Source of the DNA: an uncultured SAR86 cluster bacterium | GTDB taxonomy: Bacteria > Pseudomonadota > Gammaproteobacteria > Magnimaribacterales > D2472 | Direction of reading: 5' to 3' | NCBI GenBank assembly: GCA_902515155.1 | Contig: CABXTT010000005.1 | Location: 1-53,016, forward strand | DNA length: 53,016 bases | Shown here: in pieces, positions 31,871-41,707 of the stretch | How the letters are laid out: each line of letters begins with the position of its first letter | Numbering within the stretch: the first letter of the stretch is position 1 | Translations under genes and position numbers: made by a program | Notes under the pieces: model-generated | Seen by the model: only the letters and a program-made list of their open reading frames with translations | The model's database searches: none | Told to the model about the DNA's origin: nothing

Positions 31871-32797
31871 ATGAAAATATTAATTACAGGAGCGCTTGGT
31901 CATATTGGATCTTCTCTAATAAGAGAACTCCCTTATATGCTTAAAAATATAGATAACGTCACTCTTTTAGATAACTTATCAAGCCAACGTTACCCATCTT
32001 TATTTAATTTACCAAATCATAAATATACATTTATTCAAGATGACATAAGAAATACTGATATGGATAAAATTTTAGTTGATATCGATTATGTTATTCATCT
32101 GGCTGCAATCACAGATGCAGCTGGCAGTTTTAGTAATGCTGAAGAGGTAGAACGTAACAATTATGAATGTACAAAAGTTATAGCAAATGCGTGTTTAAAA
32201 CACAATGTTAAGTTAATTACATTATCTTCAACCAGTGTTTACGGAACACAGGATGAAGTTGTTAGTGAAGATTGCTCATTAGATGACTTAAATCCTCAAA
32301 GTCCATATGCGAAAACAAAATTGCTTGAAGAAGAGCTGGTTATTGAGATGTGCAATAGAGGACTAAATGCAGTTATTTGCAGATTTGGAACTATATTTGG
32401 TGACTCTATTGGGATGAGATTTCATACGGCCGTAAATAAATTTTGTTGGCAAGCTATTCATCGAATACCACTTACAGTATGGTCGTCAGCATATGAACAA
32501 AAAAGACCATACCTTGATCTTAAAGATGCTACCAATTCTTTCAAACACCTGATTGAAAAAGATTTATTTGATGGTGAGATTTATAATGTTTTAACTGATA
32601 ACTTTACTGTAAAAAATGTGATAGATGAGATTGAAAAAAATATTCCAGATTTAAAAATTGAATATGTTGATAATAAAATTATGAATCAATTGTCATATGA
32701 TGTTTCAAATAATAAGTTTATCAATACCGGATTTCAATTTAAAGGCAGTTTGCAAAAGAGTATTAAAGAAACAATAGAACTTTTTACATACAGATAA
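31871..32797 (+). CDS. NAD-dependent epimerase/dehydratase (SDR)
   Basis: MKILITGALGHIGSSLIRELPYML; VIHLAAITDAAGS; SSTSVYG; SPYAKTKLLEE. Confidence 0.88.
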   Translation: MKILITGALGHIGSSLIRELPYMLKNIDNVTLLDNLSSQRYPSLFNLPNHKYTFIQDDIRNTDMDKILVDIDYVIHLAAITDAAGSFSNAEEVERNNYECTKVIANACLKHNVKLITLSSTSVYGTQDEVVSEDCSLDDLNPQSPYAKTKLLEEELVIEMCNRGLNAVICRFGTIFGDSIGMRFHTAVNKFCWQAIHRIPLTVWSSAYEQKRPYLDLKDATNSFKHLIEKDLFDGEIYNVLTDNFTVKNVIDEIEKNIPDLKIEYVDNKIMNQLSYDVSNNKFINTGFQFKGSLQKSIKETIELFTYR

Positions 32798-33877
32798 ATG
32801 CATAAGCTTTCAATTTTATTGTGCCTAAAAGGCAGAAAAAAATTTACCAAAAGATGGCTTGATTGGATGGTTGAAGAAAAATGTCCATTTCAAATTGTTA
32901 TTGCTGATGGTGATGCAGATAAATCTTATACAAAAAATCTGATTAATGATCAAAGGTACAAAGACCTTGAGATTGTATATCAAGAACATCCAGAAGACAC
33001 TGACATTCAAGCCTTTGTAAAAAAGTTTAATAATTCTCTTAACTCAATTGATGCAGAGTATGTTATCTGCGCAGATAATGATGACTTTATAATAGTAGAA
33101 AATTTACAGAAAGCACTAAACTATTTTATTGATAATTCAAAAGCAATTGATACATTGGCATTAAGTCATTATAGATTTTCTATAAATAATGACTCTAATG
33201 ACATTAATGACAAGATTTATAACAAAAATGGAACAATAACCTTTCAAGAATTAAAGCCTTTTGATTATTCCTCTTTTTCGAAGTTAAGCACTTTTAAAAG
33301 ACTTAAAAAATCTATTAAAGAGTTTCCAAGTGACTATTTTTTTTATTCTATTCATAAAACAATTAACTTTAAAAAAAATATTAATGTTACATGCACATAT
33401 CCGATTGAGTATATGTTTTTTTGGGAAAGGCACCTTACCTATTCAATAGGTATAATCGGAAATATCTACTCTGATTCTTCATTGACGCCTTTTGTAGCGA
33501 GACAAGAGGGGACTAGCGTCTCAGCATCGGCACTTGTTCAAAAAGAAAAACTCATAAATATTAGATTTACGAATCGTTGGAAGAATCAATATCCAAATTT
33601 CGTAAGAGGAGTTTATAGTATTTATAGTGAATCAAAGAGCACTAGTTATAAAGATTTTTATTTAAACTTTAATTCTTATTATCATTATGATATTTGCAAA
33701 AGATTGATTTATGGATTAATTGGAACAATTACATCCAAATCTCCTTATTTATATAATTTTTTATCCAATATTCTTATGAAAATATCAAATAAATCTAGAC
33801 AAGACTTAAATGATCCTAATATTAAAGAGGAAAATATCCATATTAAAAGATTAATTAATTTTTTAGAAAGATCTTGA
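32798..33877 (+). CDS. Glycosyltransferase-like protein (GT2/TIGR00180-type)
   Basis: MHKLSILLCLKGRKKFTKRWLDWMVEEKCPFQIVIADGDADK; YVICADNDDFI (DxD-type). Confidence 0.7.
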   Translation: MHKLSILLCLKGRKKFTKRWLDWMVEEKCPFQIVIADGDADKSYTKNLINDQRYKDLEIVYQEHPEDTDIQAFVKKFNNSLNSIDAEYVICADNDDFIIVENLQKALNYFIDNSKAIDTLALSHYRFSINNDSNDINDKIYNKNGTITFQELKPFDYSSFSKLSTFKRLKKSIKEFPSDYFFYSIHKTINFKKNINVTCTYPIEYMFFWERHLTYSIGIIGNIYSDSSLTPFVARQEGTSVSASALVQKEKLINIRFTNRWKNQYPNFVRGVYSIYSESKSTSYKDFYLNFNSYYHYDICKRLIYGLIGTITSKSPYLYNFLSNILMKISNKSRQDLNDPNIKEENIHIKRLINFLERS

Positions 33878-33913
33878 TCCTGATATGTTAGAATTCTAGA
33901 AAAGATTAGCAAG

Positions 33914-34621
33914 ATGCTGGATATAACAAATAAAAAATTAGTTTTTGAATATGATACAGATCAATTTGATTTTGTATCAATGTTTTCAAATGTACTTAAT
34001 CTTAAAGAAGCATCTATTGATAATTTGCATGAAAATATTGACAGCTCTTTTCTTCCTAAATCCGAAATATCCGTTGATAATGATCAAAGTCAAGATATAT
34101 ATTCAATACTATACAAAATTGATAAAGGCTATAATCTATCTGAAAGTCATATAAATAATAGAGGAAAGTTTCTTACTAAATTTGACGATTTTGTAACATT
34201 TCTTGCCAAAACAGTATTTAAAGAAAATTTAGTTTATCAAAATAGACCTACATTGAGAGTGGCTTTTCCAGGTAATAAAGCTGTTGGAGATTGGCATAGA
34301 GACAGGGAGTATAATCATCCTTTAGAAGAAATAAATATATGGGTTCCCATAACAAAAGCTAACAATACAAACACAATATGGATTGAAAGTGAATTTGACA
34401 AGGAAGACTACGCACCTATGAATATTGATTTTGGAGAGCTTTTAATATTTGACTCAGGACTAAAGCATGGGAACGTATTGAATCAAGAATCCAAAACAAG
34501 AATAAGTTTTGATTTTAGAGTAATACCTGCATCAGTATATAAGGAACCAGATTCATCATCTAGTTATTCTCAAGGTATTGAATTCAAGGTAGGCGATTAT
34601 TACTCAAAGACTTCTTTATAA
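33914..34621 (+). CDS. 2-oxoglutarate/Fe(II) dioxygenase-like protein (StrG/phytanoyl-CoA dioxygenase-like)
   Basis: VGDWHRDREYNHPLEEINIWVPIT (HxD) ... FGELLIFDSGLKHGNVLNQESKTRISFDFRVIP (distal H and R). Confidence 0.7.
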   Translation: MLDITNKKLVFEYDTDQFDFVSMFSNVLNLKEASIDNLHENIDSSFLPKSEISVDNDQSQDIYSILYKIDKGYNLSESHINNRGKFLTKFDDFVTFLAKTVFKENLVYQNRPTLRVAFPGNKAVGDWHRDREYNHPLEEINIWVPITKANNTNTIWIESEFDKEDYAPMNIDFGELLIFDSGLKHGNVLNQESKTRISFDFRVIPASVYKEPDSSSSYSQGIEFKVGDYYSKTSL

Positions 34622-34624
34622 AAT

Positions 34625-35593
34625 ATGACCGATTCTGGTAACTTATGGGAATTAAATAAGTCTATTGAGGTAGATTCTTCAAAGCTACAATTCAATATTG
34701 ACACCTTTCGTTCAATTGGGGGTTTTAATGCCAAACTGGCATCTTGGGATCCAAAAGAATATTCATCAAGATATTACAAATCACTTCTTTATGAATTTTC
34801 AAAAGATGTTGATAAAAAAATACGTAAAAGCGAATATTTCGATGGAGACAAGAATTTAAAGGGCAGAGGATTGAATTTCTTTTTAAATAAAATTCAAAAC
34901 AGAGATCTTGGCTCTCCAACTTGTATTCAGTTCATAGATAATCATGTTGATATAGATTATATTTTGAGTTGCGATGAGTTAAATTTTATTTTTCCAGAAC
35001 TTCAAAAGTCTAAGGTGATTTTAGAAATAGGCGCCGGCTTCGGAAGGTTGCCTCATTCAATATTAGAAAACTTTGATGAAGTAGAAAAATACTACATAGT
35101 TGATTTAGACTGGATGTTAGAATTATCATCAAAATTTCTTAAGCATGTTTTGTCAAAAGAAGATTTCTACAAAATTCAATTTGTAGAATCTTCAAATTAT
35201 AAAAATTTATTATTTGATGCATTGAATGCAAATAGTCATGAAATCGATCTTTCGATAAATATTGATTCTTTTCAAGAGATGCCAACAAAAGTCGCATTAG
35301 ATTATTTAGATTTTATAGGAAATAATTCTGAAAAATTTTACTCAAAAAATGCAATTTGTAAATATCATCCCTCTGTTGTAGATTTGCAATTAAAGGATGA
35401 TTCTCAATATAAGTCAGCCTTAGAGATGGGGTTATGTAAAGACTCAATAGATATTTATAATTCAAAAGAGTTAAAAAAACAACAAAGCAAATACTTACAA
35501 CAATATTGCCCAAAAGACTTTAAACTCAAAAAAGATGAACAGTGTTTTGGTCAGTTTTTGTATTATCAATCTGCTCTCTTTGAAAAAATATAA
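34625..35593 (+). CDS. Putative sugar O-methyltransferase (NanM-like)
   Basis: VILEIGAGFGRLPHSILENFDEVEKYYIVDLDWML SAM motif; INIDSFQEMPTKVALDYLDFI typical of putative sugar O-methyltransferases. Confidence 0.7.
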   Translation: MTDSGNLWELNKSIEVDSSKLQFNIDTFRSIGGFNAKLASWDPKEYSSRYYKSLLYEFSKDVDKKIRKSEYFDGDKNLKGRGLNFFLNKIQNRDLGSPTCIQFIDNHVDIDYILSCDELNFIFPELQKSKVILEIGAGFGRLPHSILENFDEVEKYYIVDLDWMLELSSKFLKHVLSKEDFYKIQFVESSNYKNLLFDALNANSHEIDLSINIDSFQEMPTKVALDYLDFIGNNSEKFYSKNAICKYHPSVVDLQLKDDSQYKSALEMGLCKDSIDIYNSKELKKQQSKYLQQYCPKDFKLKKDEQCFGQFLYYQSALFEKI

Positions 35594-35606
35594 AGATATA
35601 TAGTCA

Positions 35607-36542
35607 ATGATAACTGATGATTCTAAAGTATTAATTCTTGGCTCATCAGGTCAAATAGGACAAGAATTACTCTGCCAGTTAAAAAAATTTAACTGTAGAA
35701 TTACTTGTGTAAACAGATCATTAAAATCAAAATCAAATAATAATTATTTTGACATACAATTAGATATAAGTGATAAGTGCAATAAAAAACTAGAAGAAGT
35801 CATTAGAGATAATGATTATATATTTCATTTAGCTGGAGATACTTCAGTAATGGCAGATCCTGATAAAGAAATTGATTATTTAGAAAAATGGATATCTCCC
35901 TTACATAATATCCTCAATTTAATAACTAACACAAATAAGGTTTTAATTTTTGCAAGTTCAGTAAGTGTTTATGGAGTAAATCCACAATTTCCAGTTAATG
36001 AGCATACTGTTGAAGATCCGTTAACCTCTTACGATACAGCAAAAACTTGCTGCGATAATTTAATTCGCTATTACAGAAATTACCATGACGTAAATTGCAC
36101 ATCACTGAGATTTTCAAATGTTTATGGCCCTGAAACCTCAGTTGGAAATGACTCAAGGAGAGTAATTAACAAAATATTAAATCTTATCCATAAAAATAAG
36201 GAGATAAGTATCGTGTCAGACGGAGAATATAAAAGAAACTACATACATGTTTATGATGCAGCATCAATGCTTATTCAAGGTGCAGACAATATTTCGAAAA
36301 CATCTCCTGTTTTGATTGCATGCTCAAAAGAAAATTACTCTTTTAAAGAAATAATAATTTGCCTAGCTAAAAACTATGAAAATGTTTTCAACAAAAAAAT
36401 AGAGATCAAGCTTGGTCTTGAAAAAAAATTTATAACGGATACTAGAAGTTTTGATGGTCAACCATCAAAAATATTTCAAGTTGGATTTAAGTATAAATAT
36501 ACTCTAGATGAAGGCTTTAAAGAGTTAGTAAAATCAATTTGA
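35607..36542 (+). CDS. NAD-dependent epimerase/dehydratase (SDR)
   Basis: VLILGSSGQIGQELLCQLKKF; YIFHLAGDTSVMADP; SSVSVYG; RFSNVYGPETSVGNDSRRVI. Confidence 0.85.
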   Translation: MITDDSKVLILGSSGQIGQELLCQLKKFNCRITCVNRSLKSKSNNNYFDIQLDISDKCNKKLEEVIRDNDYIFHLAGDTSVMADPDKEIDYLEKWISPLHNILNLITNTNKVLIFASSVSVYGVNPQFPVNEHTVEDPLTSYDTAKTCCDNLIRYYRNYHDVNCTSLRFSNVYGPETSVGNDSRRVINKILNLIHKNKEISIVSDGEYKRNYIHVYDAASMLIQGADNISKTSPVLIACSKENYSFKEIIICLAKNYENVFNKKIEIKLGLEKKFITDTRSFDGQPSKIFQVGFKYKYTLDEGFKELVKSI

Positions 36543-36547
36543 AAATT

Positions 36548-37673
36548 ATGCAGAATATAAACCCAATATATATTAACTTAAAGCTATTTCTATTTCCCCT
36601 AGCTTTTTTGCCATTTTTGTGGGATTACTACATTTTTGGAATAAAGATATTTGATACTTTCGTTTTTTTTTTTAGCAATATTTTGTTTAATCTTTTTAAG
36701 AATTAATGATTTAAAAAAAGATTTATCTAGAGTATATATTTTCCTTTTGTTTTTCGTTTTTTTTACTATTGTCGGCTTAATAAATTATGGAGATATAAAG
36801 GGATTCGTAGGGCTATCTCTCGGAATTATATACTTTTATCTTACTACACTATTTTTTAAAAAAGATGATGTTGATAAATACAGTTTTTACATTCTTGTAA
36901 TACTGTTAATGACATTTACTTTACAATTTCTTTCTACATTAATTTTTGGTGAGCCAATCAATTATCATGCTTTTATTGGTGAATCGCCGAGGCTTCAGAA
37001 TGCTGTGGGTTACAGAACTGCAGGATTATTTTTAGAACCTACAAGTTATTGTGCAATGATGTTTATGATCATTTCACTAAGATTTTTATTAAACTCTTAT
37101 TCAAAATACGAATTGATTGGAATATTATCAATTCCTTTTTCTTTTTCGTTATATGGAATATTTTTATTCTTTGTACTTTCAGGTTTTTGGTTTTTAAAAA
37201 TGTTAAAGATGAGACCTATTTTATACATTTCTATTTTTTTTCTAACCTCATTGATATTTGCATTATTTTTTTGGCAATTAATATTAGATGAGGGATCTCA
37301 ATTATTTAAGATAGTAAACAGATTAAGCACAATTTCAAATGATGCTTCAACATTGTCAAGATTTTCACTACAAAATGATTTATCATTTTTTTCATTAATG
37401 TTTGGTAGCGGCTTGTCTACTGAGGGGGGCGGCAGATATGGCAATTATGGACTTGGATATCTAATATCAGGAATTGGAATTATTGGATTAATTATGTTGG
37501 TATTTATGTCAATCAATCTTTATAGAAAGAGAATATTTTTTGTTTTTTCAATACTATTTGTAATTTTATTGAGCAGTTATTATTGGACTTTTTTAGTTTT
37601 TTGGATGTGGCTATCTTGGATATATATAGTACTGCGGCCTTCTAGAGATGAAACAAGACACAAATTTGTTTGA
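36548..37673 (+). pseudogene. wzy: O-antigen polymerase (Wzy)-like multi-TM protein, reading frame broken at an 11-T run (36663-36673)
   Basis: Frame from ATG 36548 gives MQNINPIYINLKLFLFPLAFLPFLWDYYIFGIKIFDTFVFFFSNILFNLFKN*; the polymerase continues in the +1 frame (track ORF 36651-37673). Removing one T joins them as ...IFDTFVFFLAIFCLIFLRINDLKKDL... Confidence 0.75.
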
Positions 37674-37690
37674 ATTTAAAATATTAAGTC

Positions 37691-38641
37691 TTACTTTTCA
37701 AGACAGACTGTTCTTGTTCCCTTCCAATTTGAGATTAAATCAATAGCATCATCATTAGATACATCTTTATATAAGCCTCTAGATACTGTCCATTCTTCGA
37801 TAATTTTAAAAGGTGTGTAACCATATTTTTTAAAAACTGAGCCATTAGGATTTAATTCATCATCACTTGATATATATTTTGGCTTATAACCACCAGCAAA
37901 GAGCTTGGATAAAGTTTCTTTCATAGCTTCAATATCATCATATTTATGCGTTTCAAATATAATAGTCCTCGGCGCTAAAGATGGATGTGAATCAAGTAAT
38001 TTATTAAGCGATTTAAATATTTCATGTTCGTGACCTTCAACATCCATTCTGACAAAATCTATACCATTAATTTCTTGTACATATTCAGCAAAATCAATAA
38101 GCTCAACTTCTACTTCTTCAATGTCTTTGTTAGCTTCTAAGTCCACTAAATTAAAGCTATTTAAATTCGTTTTTTTATGTAGTCCAAATTTTGCGGTTCC
38201 ATTTTTACTTGAGATTGCACATTGTTTAAATTGAACTCTATTTGAAAGATTATTTAATTCAAGGTTTTTTGATAGCACTTTTATGTTTCTTGGATCTGGC
38301 TCAACGGCATATATTTTTGCAGTATTATTGAGTTTTTGTGCTTCCATAAGTATGTAGTAACCTATATTGGCACCAAGATCCAGAATTGTATCACTTGGCT
38401 GCACTTCATTATCTACCATCCACTTATGTTCAAGCTCTCTACTCCCAATGACAAAAAGAACTCTGGCAAGACCATCATCGTCTAAAGGTAAGTACATTTT
38501 ATAATCGTAAACTTTTCTTAGTATTTCCCCACTTGAGAAAAGTTGTAATGCCCAGAAATGTATTTGCCTATATAAAATTATAAAAGTATTAAACTTATAA
38601 AATTGGAATACAGATAATAATTTTTTAATTGGATTAATCAT
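37691..38641 (-). CDS. FkbM family methyltransferase
   Basis: DTILDLGANIGYYILMEAQKLNNTAKIYAVEPDPRNIKVLSKNLELNN; IDFVRMDVEGHEHEIFKSL. Confidence 0.9.
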   Translation of the reverse strand: MINPIKKLLSVFQFYKFNTFIILYRQIHFWALQLFSSGEILRKVYDYKMYLPLDDDGLARVLFVIGSRELEHKWMVDNEVQPSDTILDLGANIGYYILMEAQKLNNTAKIYAVEPDPRNIKVLSKNLELNNLSNRVQFKQCAISSKNGTAKFGLHKKTNLNSFNLVDLEANKDIEEVEVELIDFAEYVQEINGIDFVRMDVEGHEHEIFKSLNKLLDSHPSLAPRTIIFETHKYDDIEAMKETLSKLFAGGYKPKYISSDDELNPNGSVFKKYGYTPFKIIEEWTVSRGLYKDVSNDDAIDLISNWKGTRTVCLEK

Positions 38642-38773
38642 TTGAACCTATAAATTTTTTGTTATTATACATTATTAAAAACTTATCCAAGTTATAATTC
38701 ATACTAATAGATTTGAAATTGAAAATAAAATACAAAAAGTATTAATAATTCGTATTAAATGGAACATTAATTG

Positions 38774-39571
38774 ATGATAACTTTTTCAATAATAACACCA
38801 ACGTATAATAGGAAAAATATAATTTCAGATTCTATTGATAGCTCTTTGATATTTAGCAAACATCAGAATATGAACGAAATAATTATTGTTGATGATGCTT
38901 CAAAAGATAATACTCATCAGTATATTAAAGATTCTTATAAAGAGGAGCTTGATCGAGGACAAATAGCATATAAAAAATTGGAAACAAATCGTGGAGTCAC
39001 TTATGCAAAAAATTCTGGTGCAGAATCTGCCCAAAATGAGTGGTTGATATTTTTAGATTCAGATGATCAATTGCTCTTTGATGCCAATATAACAATTATT
39101 AATGCAATTAAGCAATTTAAAGATGCTGATATTTTATTTTTTAGATGTATTGATAATGAGATGAATTTAGTTGGAGAAAATATCACGAAATCTTTTAAAT
39201 TAAATTTAAACAATTATATTAAAAATGGTACTTTTGGAGAGTGCTTGCCGGTAATAAAAAGAACAAAGTTTTTGCAATATAAATATGACTCTGATTTAAG
39301 GGGATTCGAAGGCCTCACTTATTTGAGAATGCTAAAAGAAGACATGAATCTTTACATAATTAAAGAAGCTGCAAGAAAGTATGATGATCGAGGTATTGAT
39401 AGATTATCAACTAGAGCAGGCATATTTAAAAGATCTGTTATGATTTTGGAAGGATATAAAAGATATAAATATGAAGTTTACAATATTATAAAAAGCCCAC
39501 TAAAAATGTATTTAAACTTAAAAATATTTCAGTATTATTTGTTATCTCTTTTAAGTAGGCTTATTAAATGA
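38774..39571 (+). CDS. Glycosyltransferase family 2
   Basis: ITFSIITPTYNRKNIISDSIDSSL; IIIVDDASKDNTHQYI; NRGVTYAKNSGAESAQNEWLIFLDSDDQ. Confidence 0.92.
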   Translation: MITFSIITPTYNRKNIISDSIDSSLIFSKHQNMNEIIIVDDASKDNTHQYIKDSYKEELDRGQIAYKKLETNRGVTYAKNSGAESAQNEWLIFLDSDDQLLFDANITIINAIKQFKDADILFFRCIDNEMNLVGENITKSFKLNLNNYIKNGTFGECLPVIKRTKFLQYKYDSDLRGFEGLTYLRMLKEDMNLYIIKEAARKYDDRGIDRLSTRAGIFKRSVMILEGYKRYKYEVYNIIKSPLKMYLNLKIFQYYLLSLLSRLIK

Positions 39572-39732
39572 AAATAATTCTTCTGATAAAAACTTTTAAG
39601 GAAACAATACATCTTAAATTAAGAATTTGTAAAAAAGTGATTGCAATACTAAAAGCCTTTAATCATAAAAATGAAAATTACAGACAGCAAACTAATATAG
39701 ACTTAAATAATAAAGAGTTAGCTCTAAAATGA
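39568..39732 (+). CDS. Small 54-aa basic ORF, unknown function
   Basis: ATGAAAATAATT... encodes MKIILLIKTFKETIHLKLRICKKVIAILKAFNHKNENYRQQTNIDLNNKELALK*; 4-nt ATGA overlaps with both neighbours (39568 and 39729); absent from the ORF track. Confidence 0.55.
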   Translation: MKIILLIKTFKETIHLKLRICKKVIAILKAFNHKNENYRQQTNIDLNNKELALK

Positions 39733-40844
39733 AAAAAATAGTTCATATCATATTGTCTCTTGAGCTTGGAGGCGCAGAGCGAATGTTAGAAAGATTAATA
39801 AAAGAATCTTCAAAAGATAATTCTATTCAGCAGTCAATTATTACTCTTAAAAATGAGGGTAGTATAGGTCGGCAGCTGAAAATTGATGGCTTTGATATAA
39901 CCTCTATGGGTATGACATATAAAATAAGTTCACTTTTTATATTATTTAAACTAATTAAAATCCTAAGAAAAAAGAAACCAGACGCTGTTTATACATGGAT
40001 GTACCACTCTGATTTAATTGGTGGCTTAGCAGCATATCTGGCTGAAATAAAAAATATAATTTGGGGCATAAGAAATTCTAAAATTCCTCAAAAGTTTTTA
40101 TCATCAACATCTTTTGTAATAAAAATATGTGCACTTTTATCTTCTTACATACCTACAAGGATTATTTGCTGCGCTGAAGCAGCTAAATTAACTCATATTG
40201 AGTTGGGATATTGCCCTGAAAAGATTATTGTTATAACTAATGGCTATGATCTTAAATCTTTTAATCCCAGTTATAAATTGAGAAGCAGTGTATGTAAAAA
40301 TCTTGGATTGTTAGAAAATGATTTAGTTGTTGGAACTGTAGGAAGATTCGATCCCCTTAAAGATTTTAACAATTTTATTCAAGCCGCAAATCTAGTTCTA
40401 AAAGATCACAAGAATGTAAAGTTTATGATGATTGGAAAGGGATTGGATAGAAAGAATGACGAGCTCAATTCATGGATACATAACACCGAATATCCAAATA
40501 ATTTTATCTTACTTGGTGAGAGAAATCCTCATGATTTCTTTACCGCAATGGATTTATTTTGTTTATCATCAAAATCAGAAGGTTTTCCAAATGTAGTAGC
40601 AGAAGCTATGGCTATGCAAATTCCTTGTGTTGTTACCGATGTTGGTGATGCTGGTAGAATTGTAGAAGAGTCTGGAATAGTTGTTGAGCCTAAGAATTCA
40701 AATTCTCTTTATGAAGGTTTAGTTTTAATGCTGAACAAAAATAAAAGCGACCGTGACATTTTAGGTTGTAAGGCAAGGAATCTGATAGAGAACAAATATG
40801 ATATAAAAGTAATAAAGCAAAAATTTATAGATTTAATTAATTGA
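39729..40844 (+). CDS. Glycosyltransferase family 4 (GT1/GT4 fold)
   Basis: MKKIVHIILSLELGGAERMLERLIKES; VVGTVGRFDPLKDFNNFIQAANLVL; SKSEGFPNVVAEAMAMQIPCVVTDVGDAGRIV. Confidence 0.93.
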   Translation: MKKIVHIILSLELGGAERMLERLIKESSKDNSIQQSIITLKNEGSIGRQLKIDGFDITSMGMTYKISSLFILFKLIKILRKKKPDAVYTWMYHSDLIGGLAAYLAEIKNIIWGIRNSKIPQKFLSSTSFVIKICALLSSYIPTRIICCAEAAKLTHIELGYCPEKIIVITNGYDLKSFNPSYKLRSSVCKNLGLLENDLVVGTVGRFDPLKDFNNFIQAANLVLKDHKNVKFMMIGKGLDRKNDELNSWIHNTEYPNNFILLGERNPHDFFTAMDLFCLSSKSEGFPNVVAEAMAMQIPCVVTDVGDAGRIVEESGIVVEPKNSNSLYEGLVLMLNKNKSDRDILGCKARNLIENKYDIKVIKQKFIDLIN

Positions 40845-40864
40845 ATTACAGGGATAATGAGAAA

Positions 40865-41704
40865 ATGAGTAGCAACAAGGATCAAAAAACAGTTGATGGA
40901 TTTGGCGATGAATGGGAACGCTTTGATCAGAGTCAACTTAGCAAAGATGAGCATCAAGACTTGTTTAATCGATATTTTTCAATTTTTCCATGGGAGAAAT
41001 TACCCGAAAACTCCTCAGGGTTTGATATGGGTTGTGGAAGTGGTCGTTGGGCTAAAATGCTGGCTCCAAAAGTTGGTACATTGCATTGCATTGATCCTAG
41101 CTCGGCATTAGAAGTAGCAAAACGTAATTTATCTAGTGAACCTAATTGTATTTTTCATCATAAGGGAGTAAGTGACCAGATTTTACCTGCCGGCAGTCAA
41201 GATTTTGGTATTTCTTTGGGAGTTCTTCATCACATTCCAAATACATTAGAAGGCATTAAGGCTTGCACTTTAATGCTGAAGCCAGGAGCACCATTTTTAT
41301 TATATCTTTACTATGCATTTGATAATCGTCCTTTATGGTTTCAGTTAATTTGGAGGATAAGTAATATTATTAGAATGATTGTAAGTGCATTACCACATAA
41401 ATTAAGATATATAATAAGCCAAATATTAGCTATTTTAATATATTGGCCTTTTGCAAAACTAGCCTTAGTTTTTGAAAAAATTGGAGCATCTAAAACATTT
41501 GTTGAAAATTTCCCACTCAGCACATACCGTAATCTTAGTTTTTATACAATGAGAACGGACGCGTTAGATCGTTTTGGAACCCGTCTCGAAAAACGTTTCA
41601 CCAGGTCCCAGATTAAAGATATGATGAAGAATTCAGGTCTTAAAGACATAAAATTTTCTGAAAATTCAAATTATTGGATTGCTGTAGGTTTTAAGGAATC
41701 ATAA
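40865..41704 (+). CDS. Class I SAM-dependent methyltransferase (ATG 40865 preferred over track TTG 40841)
   Basis: VDGFGDEWERFDQSQLSKDEHQDLFNRYF; FDMGCGSGRWAKMLAPKVGTLHCIDPS; ISLGVLHHIPNT. Confidence 0.88.
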   Translation: MSSNKDQKTVDGFGDEWERFDQSQLSKDEHQDLFNRYFSIFPWEKLPENSSGFDMGCGSGRWAKMLAPKVGTLHCIDPSSALEVAKRNLSSEPNCIFHHKGVSDQILPAGSQDFGISLGVLHHIPNTLEGIKACTLMLKPGAPFLLYLYYAFDNRPLWFQLIWRISNIIRMIVSALPHKLRYIISQILAILIYWPFAKLALVFEKIGASKTFVENFPLSTYRNLSFYTMRTDALDRFGTRLEKRFTRSQIKDMMKNSGLKDIKFSENSNYWIAVGFKES

Positions 41705-41707
41705 TAA

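Noticed and set aside
33945-34154. 69-aa alternate-frame ORF inside the dioxygenase gene
   Set aside because: Overlaps a better-supported frame; typical AT-rich spurious ORF (I/K/L rich).
37049-37291. 80-aa alternate-frame ORF inside wzy
   Set aside because: Byproduct of the T-rich membrane-protein sequence in another frame.
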